Assembly (NCBI RefSeq): GCF_027941955.1
Contig: NZ_CP115960.1
Coordinates: 3,674,501-3,738,500 of the forward strand
Reading direction: 5' to 3'
Source: Sphingomonas sp. 7/4-4
Lineage (GTDB): Bacteria > Pseudomonadota > Alphaproteobacteria > Sphingomonadales > Sphingomonadaceae
Length of the DNA stretch: 64,000 nt
The notes under the pieces are model-generated. The model saw only the letters and a list, made by a program, of their open reading frames with translations, had not been told where the DNA came from and made no database searches. A program made the position numbers and the translations under genes. Below, in pieces: positions 63,005 to 64,000 of this stretch (positions are counted from its first letter, which is position 1; each line of letters starts with the position of its first letter).

Positions 63005-64000
63005 GTGCTGCGACGGATCGCGCCCGGGCAGGCCAGGATGGGGATGTTCATCCACGGCTTCGAAGGCTCCTGGTTCAACCATCCGTTCTGGCGCACGCGA
63101 TTCCTGCTCGAACGGCCGGAGGACCTTGCCGCGTTGCTCGCCAGCGACGTTCCCGCGGTGCTGATCGACGTGGAACGTGGAGTCGGTCCCGAACCGTCTC
63201 CGGCGCCGCGTCCGGGGGCACGCGCGGCTCGCTCAAGCCCGCGCTCGCCGAGCTCCACGTCACGTCCTTCACCCCGGCCGATTCCGCCAAAGCCGACCGC
63301 GAGTTCGCGAAGAAGACCATCGCCCGATCGAAGCGCGTAGTGAGGAGGCGTTCGAAGGCGCGCGCCTGGGTCAGCCGATCCATGCCGAAGCGGTGGCATC
63401 GGTCGTCACCGACATCGCCCAGGCCGTCGATCGCAATCCCGCAATGTTCATCGACATGGCGCGGTTCAAGTCGAAGGACGAATATACCTATCTCCACTCG
63501 GTCTCGGTCTGCGCGTTGATGGTCAATTTCGCCAATCAGCTCGGCCTCGAGGAGCCGACGGTGCGGGCGATGGGGCTCGCCGGGCTGCTCCACGATATCG
63601 GCAAGATGGCGGTGCCCGAGGAGATCCTCAACAAGCCCGGCCGGCTCGATGACAAGGAGTTCGCGCTCATCCGCACGCATCCGGAGCACGGCCATGCGAT
63701 GCTCGCCAGGGGCGAGGGCATCACGCAGGAAGTGCTCGACGTAAGCCTGCTCCACCACGAGAAGGTCGATGGCACCGGCTATCCCTATGGCCTGAAGGGG
63801 AGCGCGATCAGCCTCGCCGCGCGGATGGGTGCGATCTGCGACGTCTATGACGCATTGGTCTCGGACCGCGCCTATAAGGAGGGCTGGACCCCGCTAAGGG
63901 CGGCGACCGAGATGCATGGCTGGGAAGGGCATTTCGACCGCGAATTGCTGTTCAAGTTCTTCCGCAGCGTCGGCATCGCGCCCACCGGGCTGCTGGTGCG
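63005..64000 (+). CDS. HD-GYP cyclic-di-GMP phosphodiesterase with DUF3391, 3' end cut by window edge (two apparent frameshifts)
   Basis: HD-GYP proteins hydrolyse cyclic di-GMP. The N-terminal DUF3391-type domain starts VLRRIAPGQARMGMFIHGFE from the GTG at 63005. The HD-GYP domain has HSVSVCALMVNFANQLG, the HD pair GLAGLLHDIGKMAVPEEIL and the signature HHEKVDGTGYPYGL, followed by ICDVYDALVSDRAYKEG. Bases are missing near 63225 and 63347; restoring both keeps one frame to the right edge. About 330 codons are visible and the C-terminus is lost. It probably tunes motility or biofilm. Confidence 0.88.

Overview
The window is a GC-rich chromosomal segment (roughly two-thirds G+C by eye) with 71 recognisable protein genes. 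It looks like a free-living alphaproteobacterium of the order Sphingomonadales, probably Sphingomonas or a close relative. Supporting traits are the alphaproteobacterial SspB-type ClpX adaptor, the ATP12-type chaperone, PhbB-type reductase, many Tat-exported oxidoreductases, a large TonB receptor, and the dispersed GC-rich palindromic repeats that fill the gaps. No rRNA, tRNA, CRISPR array, transposase, integrase or prophage gene was seen, so this is ordinary core chromosome with a few accessory genes.

Layout. 1-9.8 kb: gshA (cut by the left edge), rsmE, a four-EF-hand exported protein, ubiA, pmbA, an IMPase-family phosphatase, an Rrf2 regulator divergent from a methyltransferase with an operator between them, the telA-xpaC pair and an FMN reductase. 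9.9-19.1 kb: typA, the leftward lgt-midA-GNAT-pgeF cluster, an orphan molybdopterin dehydrogenase subunit coupled to hemH, and a phbB-like reductase. 19.5-27.3 kb: a phytase-like esterase, rpmB, small membrane proteins, tadA, an OmpA lipoprotein, a CNNM/CorC-type protein, a helix-hairpin-helix protein, an amino-acid permease and a HIT protein. 27.2-30.9 kb: a leftward hisB-yciI-hisH-hisA-hisF-(small ORF)-hisE-HIT cluster with several overlapping stop/start codons. 31-41.8 kb: sspB, fumC, gmk, a TonB receptor, the HAD phosphatase/membrane protein/ATP12 set, crcB-rluA and cell-envelope proteins. 42-48.4 kb: manA, bamD, recN, a small exported protein and a response regulator/histidine kinase pair. 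48.7-52.3 kb: a sugar-acid unit (Tat-exported GFO/IDH dehydrogenase, GntP permease, Tat-exported gluconolactonase) behind a LacI-like operator. 52.3-64 kb: NUDIX, extensin, CHAP, msrB, a cytochrome P450, a NatAB-like ABC exporter, queG, an EI24 membrane protein, a PfkB kinase and an HD-GYP protein cut by the right edge.

Two whole-window points matter to a reader. First, sixteen genes are interrupted by about 23 single-base shifts (about 19 missing and 4 extra bases), including conserved housekeeping genes such as fumC, ubiA, queG and pgeF. The protein homology continues cleanly in another frame each time, so these are most likely sequence errors and the genes are annotated as intact reading units. 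Second, the gaps hold at least a dozen palindromic elements. The most striking is at 20488-20801, where 28-, 18- and 14-bp perfect arms nest into a three-way junction directly after a stop codon.
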